From: Costus lasius
Taxonomy: Eukaryota; Streptophyta; Magnoliopsida; Zingiberales; Costaceae
Length of the DNA stretch: 64,000 nucleotides
NCBI GenBank assembly: GCA_027563935.2
Contig: CM050450.1
Location: forward strand, 10,833,957-10,897,956
Direction of reading: 5' to 3'
Under the pieces are notes generated by a model. The model saw only the letters and a list, made by a program, of their open reading frames with translations. It had not been told where the DNA came from and made no database searches. The position numbers and the translations under genes are program-made. Below, one piece after another: positions 1-12,080 of the stretch (positions are counted from its first letter, which is position 1; the number at the start of each line of letters is the position of its first letter).

Positions 1-200
1 TCTTTTATTTGGCTATTTGAGCAATTCAAATGGTAATGCCAAATACATCACATCATCTGTGTTTATGACATATATTTTAAAATGCAGCAACACATTTATC
101 TCATGTGATTCATAGTACGTCTACATTTTTTACAAATTTCAAACATTGTATATATGAGCATTGTACTATAGATACTTTTGATAAACTATGAAAATATCTT

Positions 201-1190
201 TTGATTAAGTGCAATCTTGTTGAACATCCATGGATAGTCAATTTTTACAAAATTTATTCAAAGTGGGTTGCATGCTATCGCACTGAGACGTTTTCAACTA
301 ATATAACCACCACCCAACGAAGTGAAAGTATGAACTGTCACTTCAAAAGATTTTTTTATAAAAAAATGTATTTGTTTGATTTCTTAAATCAATATAACAA
401 CGCAATTAGCTTCTTTCGAGAAATGAAAATTAAGGCTGATTTCAAGTCCCAAAATACTTTACCAAGCAGTGCCTATGCATGTGTAGACAAGCAACTTCAA
501 TGTACACTAGGGACATGTATGAGTAATTTGAGGTTTAGTTTAAAGATCATGTAGATTGCCTTATGGAATTCATTGGTTCAGACCATTTAGGTATCACATA
601 TAAGATAACTAACCCTATTCATGGTAGAGATGAAATGGTTATTTTCAACCCTTCCACTGTTGAATTTCAATGCACATGCTGCATGTTTGAATGCAACAGA
701 ATCTTATGTACGCATACGTTAAAGGTTATAGCTATGAACAACGTGAGTTCTATTCCGAAGCAATACATATTTAAAAGGTGGACAAAGTATGCTAGACAAT
801 GTCATGCATCTATTGTTTGTCCGCCCACCATTGATTCTTTAGGGAAAGAAAGTATGAGTTCTATATTCACTCGAGTGTGTCAAGATCGGTATTGTATATT
901 AACAATGAGTTTGTAGTCTAGGAGAGCAATTGAACACGTAGAACAAGCAACTAAACAACTGAGAATAGATGTAGAAGAAATTTTACAAACCGACCGGCAA
1001 AAGTAATGAACCAGATATCAATATAACTATCAAGCCACTAGTCGTGAAAAAAGGTCGAAAAGAGAAACAAAAGAAGTGTGTGTTTGAGCGAAGATATCAA
1101 AAGTATGATAGGTCCAGACCTCCTATAAGGCCTCATACTGATGTTATAAGACCTCATATCAGCACCCCTATCCAGGACGATGGAAACATG
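201..1190 (+). pseudogene. MULE/FAR1-type transposase, C-terminal part, broken
   Basis: Two consecutive open stretches (201-554 and 563-916) in different frames read like the C-terminal half of a Mutator-like (MURA) or FAR1/FHY3-related transposase. The first has the family block around KWVACYR and TTQRSESMN. The second has a SWIM zinc finger with the CxC...CxH pattern (CTC at residues 37-39, CTH at 49-51 of that stretch) followed by IPKQYIFKRWTK. A stop plus frame change near 552-563 and a further stop at 914-916 break it; 917-1190 continues with a basic tail (VKKGRKEKQKK) like FAR1-type C-termini. The N-terminal and catalytic DDE parts are not visible. The downstream minisatellite and Ulp1-like gene suggest a MULE that carried both genes. 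A domesticated FAR1 gene is the alternative, but the breaks argue for a dead transposon. Confidence 0.75.
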
Positions 1191-1566
1191 TAGGTATGGT
1201 TTCTTTAGCATATGTTTACCCACTACTATATTGCTATCAATACTAATTGTTGACATGTTAAATATATAGCCGATGCTTTCAGTTGATGCCTACAGCCCCC
1301 TTTATTTCTTATACTACCATGATGATGGGAGCAAGTTCTTTTTATGTAAGTTCATGAAATGGTACAACAATATGTTATTCAATAGCTAATAGTATACATC
1401 TCATAATTTTCCTATGTAATGTAGTGCACTGATGAATGTTCTCAAATTCAGCCATCATAGAATCGAAACTAGGAGGGGTTCAATTATTTTCACCCAAGCA
1501 ATGAGAAATGATTTGAATCAATTGTAATGTACAGTTATTGGTATCTAGATAGTGAATTATAACGTG
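1191..1566. other. Intergenic, no gene seen
   Basis: AT-rich stretch between the transposase remnant and the 21-bp minisatellite. I see no coding signal or repeat structure in it. Confidence 0.4.
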
Positions 1567-2150
1567 ATATATTTGTTTAGTAGATAGTCCAATGTAAATG
1601 TGATAGTTTGTAATAGCTGTGGAATTTCGTATACTATCTATTTAACTTTGTATAATATCACTGTAACTTCATATAAAATCTATGTTATTTCGTATAATAG
1701 CTGTGTAATAGATGCCCTGTAACTTTATATAATATCACTATAATTTTGTATAATAGTTGTGTAACATTGTATAATAGCACTGTAACTTCGCATAATAGCT
1801 GTGTAACATCATATAATAGCCCTGTAAGTTCGTATAATATCCCTATAACTTTGTATAAAATGTATGTAACTTGGTATAAAATGTATGTAGCATCGTATAA
1901 TATCCATGTAATTTCGTTTAAAATGTATGTAAACATTGTGTAAAATCGTATAATAGCCTTGTAACATCGTATAATATCCCTGTAACTTCATATAAAATGC
2001 ATATTACTTCATATAATGTCCCTGTAACTTCGTATAATAGAACTGTAACTTTGTATAATAGAATTGTAAGTTCATATAATAGACCTGTAACATTGTATAA
2101 TATCCTTGTAACTTCATATAAAATGAATGCAACTTCGTATAAATGACACA
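1567..2150. repeat. 21-bp minisatellite, array a
   Basis: About 25 imperfect copies of a 21-bp unit, consensus close to TGTAACTTCGTATAATAGC. Because 21 is a multiple of 3, both strands stay open over long stretches and give apparent proteins of 7-residue repeats (ILYEVTG-like on the minus strand, YNSCVTS-like on the plus strand). These have no start context or composition of a real protein and are treated as a by-product of the array. The same array, preceded by the same about 50-bp leader, recurs at 5117-5525. Confidence 0.9.
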
Positions 2151-2154
2151 TATC

Positions 2155-4795
2155 AACATCCTTTCAACTGAATATCAACTCATCCTTATAATCAACATAA
2201 ATATACATAACTCAATAGAACTTTCTACAATATGTTTACTCTTCATTCAACAACTCTCCCCTAAATAGTTCCAAACTAATAAGAGCCCGCAATTTTGGAC
2301 TAAAATTGAAATCTATATTTCTACAAAGACAATCTACATACTTTATTACAAATATTGCATAATCAACACTGGCATACTACTTCGGACAATTTGTGTCCCA
2401 TTTGAATAGCCATTTTCCAATATCCTTGTCCTTCTCCTTTCTAGGACGATGGGTTCGAATGTGAAACCTCAACAAATTGATCTGGTTAATATCAACATAC
2501 AATGAGTTAAAAAAGCATCTAAATAATAACATTATATGAAAGTTAACTTGAATATAAAGTCAGCACTTATATATTTCCGTACAATATCCACATCTATCCT
2601 AGATCCTAGATGGTGACAGAGAATTATAGCCTACTACCTCATGTGCTTCAAAATTTATGTACAACAAAACCAGTGGCTTTTATTATACATTGAGGCCATA
2701 ATTCTTTTTAGAGACTTCAAAGAATTTTTGTCCAAATGTTCCAATGGTGTGAAACATGTACCGAAACGACCAGCCAGCCAAGCATTGAAGGCATGCGGTC
2801 GAATATATGCGAATGGTCTATATTTTTTTCTTATCTTTTCTTGCTCTATTCGCAAGGAGAGCTGCGTTTGCGTTCAGCATATTATATGATTATACTTAAC
2901 AGTGACTAATATATACTTACATCATCATATATTAACTTGCCAAAGCTCACGTTACATAAATGATCATAAGAAAACTCAATTTTAGATAAGTATCAATTGA
3001 TATCACCTTATCTTTTACTGGTGGACTATCCTTAGCATTCTCATCTATAACTACCTCCTGTCAAAAGAACAATATTAATTTACACATGTTCAACAATGTT
3101 AATATGTACGAATCATACACATTGTATTAAGTTTACCTCGATGACCTTGGCTTTTTTTTTTCTTCTGTAAATAGGCTAATTACGGCCCATGATGACTTTC
3201 TTATTCTTGCTTTTCTTCCTTCATTCTCATCTTCTCCATTCTCTTCATTTTCACTCCAGCTTATCTCGTCATCTAAACCTTTGTTTTGTAGAACCTCAAT
3301 TTCTGCTTGAAGTCTTTTATTTTCATCAACCAGCTCAGCAAATCGCTTTTGGAATTCAGCTACCTCCAAATTGAAGCCTACCTTGAAGTTATTAATATCA
3401 ATATCTTTCTGTTCTGTATCAGCTTTCAGCTTCATATTTTCTTCTTCCAACAGAAAAATTTTAGACTTCAACTTAATATTTTCATTTGAAAGAAGACTTA
3501 TTTGTGTCTTGAAGCTGTCGATTGCATTTTTTTGTATTTTGTTTTTCAGTTAGAACAAGATCAAAATTGGTAGCTATACTATTTGATTCTTCATCTCTCT
3601 ACAAAATAAAACAATGAACTATTAGTTGTGAATTGTAACGTGATATATTACAATGAACTATTAGTTTATTTGATACTTTGAATCATAGTTATTTTTCAAA
3701 GGTGAAACATACTCACAGGGACAATAGCTAATGGTGTAGTCTATACATCATTATCAACAACATTATCTTCTCCTTGTGGAGTATTTACCACCTCACACTC
3801 CACTTCATCTAATTCAATATCAACAATAATCTGCAATTAAACATTAATATTTAGAATGAGATACGACATGGTTTCATTTAACTGCAATTGTTGTGTTATT
3901 ATAAATGCATATCGTGTATTTGTTTAACTTCGCACAATTCTTGAAATATGAAGTGCATCATGGTACCTTCATTTTGGCCCAACGAAACAGCCATGGGTGT
4001 ACATCGCCCATTTTACTATTTATGTATAATAAAGTATGCTCATATAGCCAACTCTATGAAAACAAATAAAAAAATACATTAATTTTTAGGTAAATTCATT
4101 AAAATACAACTATGTATATTTACAATATTTACAGAAAGAACAATTGTACATCCGAAAAATCCAGATGGTCATTTCTTCTTTGAGCTATTACTCAATTTAG
4201 CATTCAAGTATGCATGTGCTGCTTTAGTCCAATTATAATCTTGTATTCTAGATAGGTCCTCAATGTATGAGATAAGACTCAATTCCAAACTGTAGATGCT
4301 GAACAAGAAAAAACAAAATATATACAAAATAGCCACTATTCTAATTCTATCTTCATTTTCCATCTGGCCTTATGAGCAAAGACTTCTCAATTTATCTTCA
4401 ATCGTATTTTTGTTAATTGATTGGCCTGCAAATTCTTTTGTGCTTAAAGGAGTAGTTGGTGGATTAGTGTCCAATCTAACCAACTCTCATACACGTGGGA
4501 GTCCAAGGATGATTGATACATCCTTGACTGAGATGGGTACAAAATATCCATTAATATTGAATCACTTTTGTTTAGAATCTCATATTGATTGTAAATATTC
4601 CACCGCTATCATATTCAATGCTACTGATCGCCCTTGCAGCAAATGTCCAAAAGGGGTTTGTAGTAGTTGTTCTTATAGCATTACCCCCTTGTAATTCATT
4701 GACAAGGTTATGTATCATGTTCAATGAACATCTATTATGTATTGGTCGAGGTCCATCTTGAGTCTTTTTCTTCTTCTGGGGGGTTGCTGTTTGCT
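2155..4795 (-). pseudogene. Ulp1-like (C48) protease gene of a MULE, copy a
   Basis: Read on the minus strand, exon-like pieces match the layout of plant transposon-borne Ulp1-like genes. First comes an N-terminal globular region (4690-4170), then a piece with YEHTLLYINSK (about 4050-3970) and an acidic piece (about 3830-3750). A lysine/glutamate-rich coiled coil follows (3471-3133, LLEEENMKLK...ENKRLQAEIEVLQNK, then an acidic run), and finally the protease part (2855-2280). In the protease part the His-Trp pair is visible (KSHW), but the catalytic Asp in the Y-D-S-L motif is Asn (YNSL) and the catalytic Cys codon after SVD at 2359-2361 is TAT, Tyr. An internal stop also lies just before YASVD. 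The exon that copies b and c carry near YHGRTDYC is deleted. Such proteases normally cut SUMO-like tags; this copy should be inactive. Confidence 0.75.
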
Positions 4796-5116
4796 TATAT
4801 AGCTAGGGGCAACTCTTTACAACACTATACTTACATCAGAATGAATAATATGTAAGATACGAAGATGTAATTCTGTTTGCAAATGTAACTAGGGGCAACT
4901 CTTTACAACAACACTATATAGATAATATGCTAGTATACGAAAATAACATGTCATTTTTTAGTTTAACATGTTAATATGTATATATTATACTATTCATATT
5001 TTATTATAACATATATGGATAATATGCTAGTATACTAAAATGACATGCCATTATATAACATTACAATTTATAGTATATTTGTACTAAATAAGCATGCAAA
5101 TAAATTATCCATACAT
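4796..5116. repeat. MULE terminal-type repeat segment
   Basis: Contains a repeated motif ctaggggcaactctttacaa (twice within about 100 bp) and two copies of an AT-rich unit beginning gataatatgctagtata. The same two modules, expanded, occur at 12.37-13.5 kb, so this marks the upstream end of the Ulp1-like unit in the first tandem copy. Confidence 0.7.
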
Positions 5117-5525
5117 GATATATTTGTTTAGTAGATGGTCCACTGTAAATGTGATAGTTTGTAATAGCTGTGAAGTTTCGTATAATAGCTGTGGAATTTC
5201 ATATATTATCTATTTAACTTTGTATAATATCACTGTAACTTCATATAAAATCTATGTTACTTCGTATAATAGCTGTGTAATAGCCACCCTATAACATTAT
5301 ATAATATCACTATAATTTTGTATAATAGCTGTGTAACATCGTATAATAGCACTATAACTTTGCATAATAGCTGTGTAACATCGTATAACTTCGTATAATG
5401 TCCATGTAATTTCGTATAATAGAACTGTAACTTCGTATAATAGAATTGTAAGTTCATATAATAGACCTGTAACATTGTATAACATCCTTCTAACTTCATA
5501 TAAAATGAATGTAACTTCATATAAA
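5117..5525. repeat. 21-bp minisatellite, array b
   Basis: Second, shorter copy of the array at 1567-2150, with the same leader and the same 21-bp unit. One unit at 5385-5401 reads ATAACTTCGTATAATGT. As in array a, the long open frames on both strands follow from a period divisible by three. Confidence 0.9.
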
Positions 5526-5527
5526 TG

Positions 5528-7990
5528 ACACATATCAACATCCTTTCAACTGAATATCAACCCATCCTTATAATCAACATAAATATACATAACTCAATAT
5601 AAATTTCCACAATATGATTGCTCATCATGCAATAACTCTCCCCTAAATAGTTCCAAACTAATAAGAGCCCGCAATTTTGGACTAAAATTAAAATCTATAT
5701 TTCTACAAAGACAATCTATATACTTTATTACAAATATTACAAAATCAACACTAGCATACTGCTTCGGACAATTTGTGTCCCCTTTGAATGGCCATTTTCC
5801 AATATCCTTGTCCTTCTCCTTTCTAGGACGATGGGTTTGAATGTGAAACCTCAGCAAATTGATCTGGTTAATATCAACATACAATGAGTTAAAAAAGCAT
5901 CTAAATAATAACACTATATGAAAGTTAACTTGAATATAAAGTTAGCACTTACATATTTCCCTACAATATCCACATATGTCCTAGACGCTAACAGAATTAT
6001 AGCCTACTACCTCATGTGCTTCAAAATTTATGTACAACAAAACCAATGGCTTTTATTATACATTGAGGCCATAATTCTTTTTAGAGACTTCAAAGAATTT
6101 TTGTCCAAATGTTCCAATGGTGTGAAACATGTACCGAAACGACCAGCCAGCCAAGCATTGAAGGCATGCGGTCGAATATATGCGAATGGTCTATATTTTT
6201 TTCCTATCTTTTCTTGCTCTATTCGCAAGGAGAGCTGGGTTTACGTCTATAACCTACAATATTAACAAAAAAAGATTAGTATGCGATAAGTTCAGCATAT
6301 TATATGATTATATTTAATAGTGACCAATATATACTTACATCATCATATATTAACTCACCAAAGCCCTTCGGCAAAAAAAACTCACCAAAGCTCACATTAC
6401 ATACATGAGACTTCAAGACTTTCCATAGTTGGGTTTGACTAAACAATTGTACATCCCATGATATGTACATGTCAAGACTCTCTATTTGTTCTTCTGTAAT
6501 TAAATCTCGACCACAATAGTCTGTTCTGCCATGGTACTGAAATAGAAGTATATCGATAATATCAATAGTCTACCTCCAACTTGAAGCCTATCTTGAAGTT
6601 ATTAATATCAATATCTTTTTGTTCTGTCTCAGCTTTCAACTTCATATTTTCTTCTTCCAATAGAAAATTTTCTAACTTCAACTAAATATTTTCATCTGAA
6701 AGAAGACTTATTTGTGTCTTGTAGCTGTCGATTGCATTTTTTTTTGTATTTTGTTTTTCAGTTAGAACAAGATCAAAATTGGTAGGTATACTATTTGATT
6801 TTTCATCTCTCTACAAAATAAAACAGTGAACTATTAGTTGTGAATTGAAACATGATATATTACAATGAACTATTAGTTTATTTGATACTTTGAATCATAG
6901 TTATTTTTCAAAGGTGAAACATACTCACAGGGACAATAGCTAATGGTGTAGTCTTATACATCATTATCAACAACATTATCTTCTCCTTGTGGAGTATTTA
7001 CCACCTCACACTCCACTTCATCTAAGTCAATATCAACAATAATCTGCAATTAAACATTAATATTTAGAATGAGATACGACATGGTTTCATTTAACTTCAA
7101 TTGTTGTGTTATTATAAATGCATATTGTGTATTTGTTTAACTTCACACAATTCTTGAAATATGAAGTGCGTCGTGGTACCCTCATTTTGGCCCAATGGAA
7201 CAGCTGTGGGTGTACATAGTCCATTTTGCTATTTATGTACAATAAAATATGCTCATATAGCCAAATCTGTGAAAACAAATAAAAGAAATACATTAATTTT
7301 TAAGTAAATTCATTAAAATACAACTATGTATATTTCCAATATTTACAGAAAAAACAATTGTACATCCGAAAAATCCATATGGTCATTTCTTCTTTGAGCT
7401 ATTACTCAATTTAGCATTTAGCATTCAAGTAGATAGGTACTCAATGTATGAGATAAGACCCAATTCCAAACGGTAGGTCAGATGGCTGAACAAGAAACAA
7501 CAAAATATATACAAAATAGCCACCATTCTAATTCTATCTTCATTTTCCATTTGGCCTTATGAGGAAGGACTTCTCAATTTATATTCAATCGTATTTCTGT
7601 TAATTGATTGGCCTGCAAATTCTTTTGTGCTTAAAGGAGAAGTTGGTGGATTAGTGTCTAATCTAACCAACTCTCCTACACGCGGGAGTCTAAGGATGAT
7701 TGATACATCCTTGATTGAGAAGGGTACAAAATATCCATTAATATTGAATCCCTTTTGTTCAAAATACCATATTGATTGTAAATATTCCACCGCTATCATA
7801 TCCAATGCTACTGATGGCCCCCTTGCAGCAAATGTCCAAAAGGGGTTTGCAGTAATTGTTCTTTAATAGCATTACTCCCTTGTAATTCATTGACATGGTT
7901 ATGTATCATGTTCAATGAACATGTATTATGTATTGGCCGAGGTCCCTCTTGAGTCTTTTTCTTCTTCTGGGGGCCTGCTATTTGCATATG
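5528..7990 (-). pseudogene. Ulp1-like (C48) protease gene of a MULE, copy b
   Basis: Tandem paralogue of the gene at 2155-4795, same strand. Visible pieces in gene order are: N-terminal region (7805-7557, with FNINGYFVPFSIKDVSIILRLPRVGELV); IWLYEHILLYINSKMDYVHPQLFHWAKM (7262-7180); an acidic piece (about 7045-6955); part of the coiled coil (about 6790-6575); YHGRTDYCGRDLITEEQIES (about 6540-6400); a piece ending in KSHWFCC (6228-6028); and the C-terminal protease part (5914-5594, WPFKGDTNCPK...SVDFVIFVIKYIDCLC). The catalytic Cys codon at 5741-5743 is TTT, Phe, and the catalytic Asp of YDSL is Asn. Most of the coiled-coil exon present in copy a is deleted, so each copy lacks a piece the other has. 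Non-functional. Confidence 0.75.
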
Positions 7991-8994
7991 TAGCTAGGGG
8001 TAACTCTTTACAACATGTTGAACCATTAAATTTCAAACATGTGTGCAGCATGTTTTGATGCAGAATTCATGCAAGTTCATTATGTGTAGCAATTATTCAT
8101 TTGTCACATCAATTCTAAATCCCAGTAATGTCTTGATGATTGAAATCAGAAATTAAGTAATGCAATGTATCAATATAGCTACAAGATTTTCGGAAGTTCA
8201 GATGCAGACTACTACAACAGTTACACATGCCATCAATAAAGTTTAAACAGCTGAATATGAAGGGATACATAAAAAGATCTCTCCTTATAGGTTATGTCAA
8301 GACAACCTGAGGAAATCTTAGTAAGGGACTTAAATTGACATGCAATACTACAAAATTGTTGGTGAATACGCATTCATTTATGTGAGCGTCCAATGCAGAA
8401 TTTCTGGTCAAAATCAATTTTTGACTACAAGAAAATCATATATCAGAGGTTAAAAAAAAGAAAGGAAAAGTGCCATGCCTCGGAAACACTTGTCAATATT
8501 TAGAAGCAATGCATTTTTGGAAAAGGAATGATGTTAAAAATCGCATTGCGCATCTCCCAGTGGTTGAAATTCAATTGGCAATTACAATTCCCAATAATAT
8601 TTTGAGAAATAGCTTGCCTTATTGTACCACCTCCTAATTCCTCCTAATTTACCCATGCCTCAAAAAAAAAAAAAAAAGAAAGATGGAGAGCAGCAGGATT
8701 GGGAAATGGCGAGTTGGCAACTTTGAGCTGGCAAGGAAGTGTTTAACTACACATGTATAACAGTCAAAATTAATTTTTGACTATGAATGGAATCAGTAAA
8801 CGCAAAAAATAAAAAAGAGAAGGAAAAGGAATCACACGCCAGCACTCCCAATCATAAGAGAATAAAATAAAGAAAATGAATAAGGCAACACACCTATAGC
8901 TGCTAATAAAATCGATGAAGAAGCGCTAGCAGCACAAAGATAAAAGATAGGAGAAGAGAAACAAAGGTAAAAAGGGAGTATGATGTAATTTTTT

Positions 8995-9180
8995 AGTAGG
9001 CTTCATGGATGCAATCGTCATCCTGGCACCACAGTTACTTTACAAGCAAATTTTTTTATAGTAGACTTCATGGATGCACTCGGCATCCTGGCACCACGGT
9101 TACCTTACAAGCAAATTTTGTATAGGAGGCTTCATGGATGCACTCGGCATCCTGGCACCACGGCTAACCTTTATTTTATT
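8995..9180. repeat. Three tandem copies of a ~64-bp unit
   Basis: The phrase cttcatggatgca...cctggcaccac begins at 9001, 9066 and 9130, giving three direct copies of 64-65 bp. It lies within the 4.35-kb insertion. No coding role is apparent. Confidence 0.9.
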
Positions 9181-9275
9181 TGTATTTTGCTTGTTTGTCT
9201 CTTTACGGATCATCTTATATCAAAAAGTGAGGGAAAAATAATAATAATAATACAAAAGATAGGAGACTGAGAGAA

Positions 9276-9294
9276 GGGGGGGGGGGGGGGGGGG
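9276..9294. repeat. G19 homopolymer
   Basis: Nineteen consecutive G on the plus strand inside a purine-rich stretch. Length is likely to vary between individuals and between assemblies. Confidence 0.9.
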
Positions 9295-10286
9295 AGAAAA
9301 GAGTGAAGAAAAAAACATAAAAAGATGAGGAGTCGCAAACATGAATCCAAAACCTAAGGAAATTAAAAAAAAGGTTGTTACTGGCAAGCTCTCCCAAGCC
9401 TCACTTCACCGCTGTTTGTGGTGTTATAAGAAGAAGATGTGCTGCTTATACCGCTGCAAGAGAGGAATACGCTGTGGGAAGGGAGCAGAATGTTAAAAAA
9501 TTCTATCAGAAGGAATGCGCTGCTGTATCGTTTAAAAAAAAATCTCTCGTCAAGAAAAATTTACCAGAGGAAATTTGCTGCTATATTACCGTGTTACTGT
9601 AAGAAAGAGGCAGCAAAACTCTCAAGACACCAAACTCTTGAAGAAATTCTTACTTCATAGTAATGCTGCGAGAAGGAACAAGAAGCTATCAGGTGAAAAG
9701 AAAAATTACTCGGATGAAATTTAATCCCAGCAAACGGCCATACAAGAACAGGGAGAGTGCTTTACTTCAAGAGGAACCACAGAAGAGAAAATCCTAAAAG
9801 AGGTCCCAAACCCTACATAAGTCTTATTGCTAATACAAATCCAATTTTGCGTACATCCAAAATCGGATCCAAAGTTCTTACCAAAATCAGAGGTAGGCGG
9901 TGGAGGTAAAAGAAGGAAATAGATGACTGAAAAGATACACTAATCAGTGGATTAGTCCGATCCAAATCCGTTTTTGCTGTTGGATCTGAGTGGAATAAAT
10001 CCGACCCACTACTATTCTGAACTGCTTGCATGCATGGTTTTCTCCGAGATCGGAATTCACCCAAGACCAACTTTCAAGTTCTCTTCTCAATCTGCCACCA
10101 AATCAACGAATTGGAAGTCGATGAGTAAACAATAGATAAATAAAATTTGCTGCCCCTAACGAAATCATCTAAGAAGAGAAGAAGACAGAAATTTTCTTTT
10201 ACCCTATCAAAATCCATAGACTATAAGCTGTTTGTGAGTAGGCAGAGTACAGCCGCTTCTTCCCACGCTTACCTTTAAGGCCCAAA

Positions 10287-10920
10287 TTGATGCAACAATC
10301 TCCAGAGAACAGCTCAGGGTCATCTTCACCGGAGCGCAGCAATATCTTTGCTTTTCCTCCGCCTCCCCTGGGCTCAAATCGCAGCCTCCATCACAAATTC
10401 ATTTCCTGCTCCAGCGATACCTCCACTGCCATTCGCAGCCACCAAATTCACCTCCTGCTGCAGCTCCATTACAGCCGCCACAGTTTTTCCCTCCTCCAAA
10501 ACCAACTCCCTCGTCACCGGCTCACCGCCACCTGCGCATCCTTCCCCGCCTTTGTCGCCCAAGCCAGTCGAGAGCCCAATTGATATGACGACTGCGGATG
10601 TACCCAAATCACCTCTTCTGGAGCCGAAACGATCCATAGCCGCCTCCACCATCAGCAGCAATGATGGAGATGACGCCATCTCCTCTGCCTGCGGCATGTT
10701 CACTCTCTTCCACGCAACCTCGCCCCCGCGTCATCTTGACGAAACTCCGGCAACCTTCGATACCATCTTGCCAGAAAAAGCCAACGCCATCTGCGGCAGT
10801 CGCCGATTCCATCGCTCCTCCGCGATCCCCTCGTCGAAGACAGCAGAAATCGGATCTTCAGTGCCTCTCCCGGACTCGAATCCGGATTGCATCAGGAAGA
10901 GTAACTTTACTCTTTCATGA
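10287..10920 (+). other. GC-rich segment with overlapping open frames, no recognised product
   Basis: Within the AT-rich insertion this 0.6-kb stretch is much richer in G+C and is open in several frames on both strands. The plus-strand frame starting with ATG at 10287 reads MMQQSPENSSGSSSPERSNI and then a proline/serine-rich stretch that carries on only in the frame starting 10348, so a frame change would be needed. Composition (Ser/Pro/Ala-rich) resembles either a transcribed leader of a retrotransposon LTR or a captured first exon. No conserved domain is visible; I do not call a gene. Confidence 0.3.
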
Positions 10921-11214
10921 ATGAGCATTAAAACAAAAAATTAAAAATAATAAATAAAAATATATCATGCAAAACGACCATATGGCTGACACTAGCCTGA
11001 TGTCGTTTTTAGCCACCTGTTAAATAGCTCAAACTTGGCTCGATGACGCGTTTTGACTTAAAACCAAATTATCAAAACGTTTTCAAAATTGAATATACTG
11101 TCCTTTTGGCGCATATTATTTGGGAGGTACGTACGTTACTTTTTATCGTCAAGGCATAATACTTTTTATCGTCAGGGCATAACTCATCAATATGATGTTG
11201 CGTTCACTAAGGCT

Positions 11215-12080
11215 AAAGTATTTATCTGAATTATCCAACAAGGCCGGATAATTTTCTCAAATTTAAATACCCAACAGGTCGCAAGACCAGAAATTTTCAG
11301 ATTAAATTATCTATGCCGCGAGGCCGGGTAATTTTTCCAAATTAAATTATCCAATACACCGCAAGACCAGATAATTTTCTCAAATTTAAATACCCAACAA
11401 GTCGCAAGGCCGGACAATTCCAAATTAAATTATCCAACACGCCGCAAGGTTGAATAATTTTCCAAATTAAATTATCCAATAAGCCGCAAGGCCGGATAAT
11501 TTTCTCAAATTTAAATATCCAACAAGTCGCAAGACCGGATATTTTAAATTCAAATTATCTAATATGCCGCAAGACCGGATAATTTTCTCAAATTTAAATA
11601 TCCAACAAGTCGCAAGACTGGATATTTTAAATTCAAATTATCCAATATGCCGCAAGGCCGGATAATTTCCTCAAATTAAAATATCCAACAAGTCGCAAGA
11701 CCGGATATTTTTAAATTCAAATTATCCAATACGCCGTAAGGCCGGGTAATTCCAAATTATCCAACATGCCGCAAGGCTGGGTACTTTTCCCAAATCAAAT
11801 TATCTAATACGCCGCAAGGCCCGGTAATTTCCCAAGTTAAATTATCCAACACGCCGCGAGGCCGGATAATTTCCCAAATCAAACATCCAACACGCCGTCA
11901 AGGCCGAATGATCTTCCAAATTCCAATATCCAATATGCCCTAATCCATTGCGATGAAATATTGTTTGGGAGGTGCGTACGTCGATGTTTATCATCGGGGC
12001 GTAGTTCCTCAATATGACATTGTGTTGCTAAGGCCGGATATTGTCCAAAGTCCAAACATCTAATAAGTCGTCGCAAGACC
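11215..12080. repeat. Tandem array of ~41-bp monomers in 83-bp dimers
   Basis: Alternating monomers of the types aaattatccaatatgccgca followed by aggccggataattttctc, and atatccaacaagtcgcaaga followed by ccggatattttaaa. The phrase ccggataatttt recurs at about 11492, 11575 and 11658, an 83-bp dimer period. Each monomer is self-complementary (ttatcc...ggataa; gcc gcaa ggc), so single strands could fold into stem-loops. The array degenerates after about 11930. It lies near the right end of the 4.35-kb insertion. Confidence 0.85.

Noticed and set aside
1685..2151. Open frames of repeated ILYEVTG-like heptads on the minus strand and YNSCVTS-like on the plus strand
   Set aside because: They are produced by a 21-bp minisatellite on both strands at once; period divisible by three keeps them open. 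No independent coding sign.
5385..5401. A functional loxP site
   Set aside because: Only one arm and part of the spacer match; the second arm is absent in inverted orientation.
10348..10920. 190-codon plus-strand open frame as a host gene
   Set aside because: Several competing frames on both strands, low-complexity Ser/Pro/Ala composition, no domain, and it lies inside a mobile-element insertion.
11215..12080. CRISPR-like appearance of regularly repeated hairpin-forming units
   Set aside because: Units are contiguous and dimeric with no unique spacers, in a plant genome and inside a transposon insertion.
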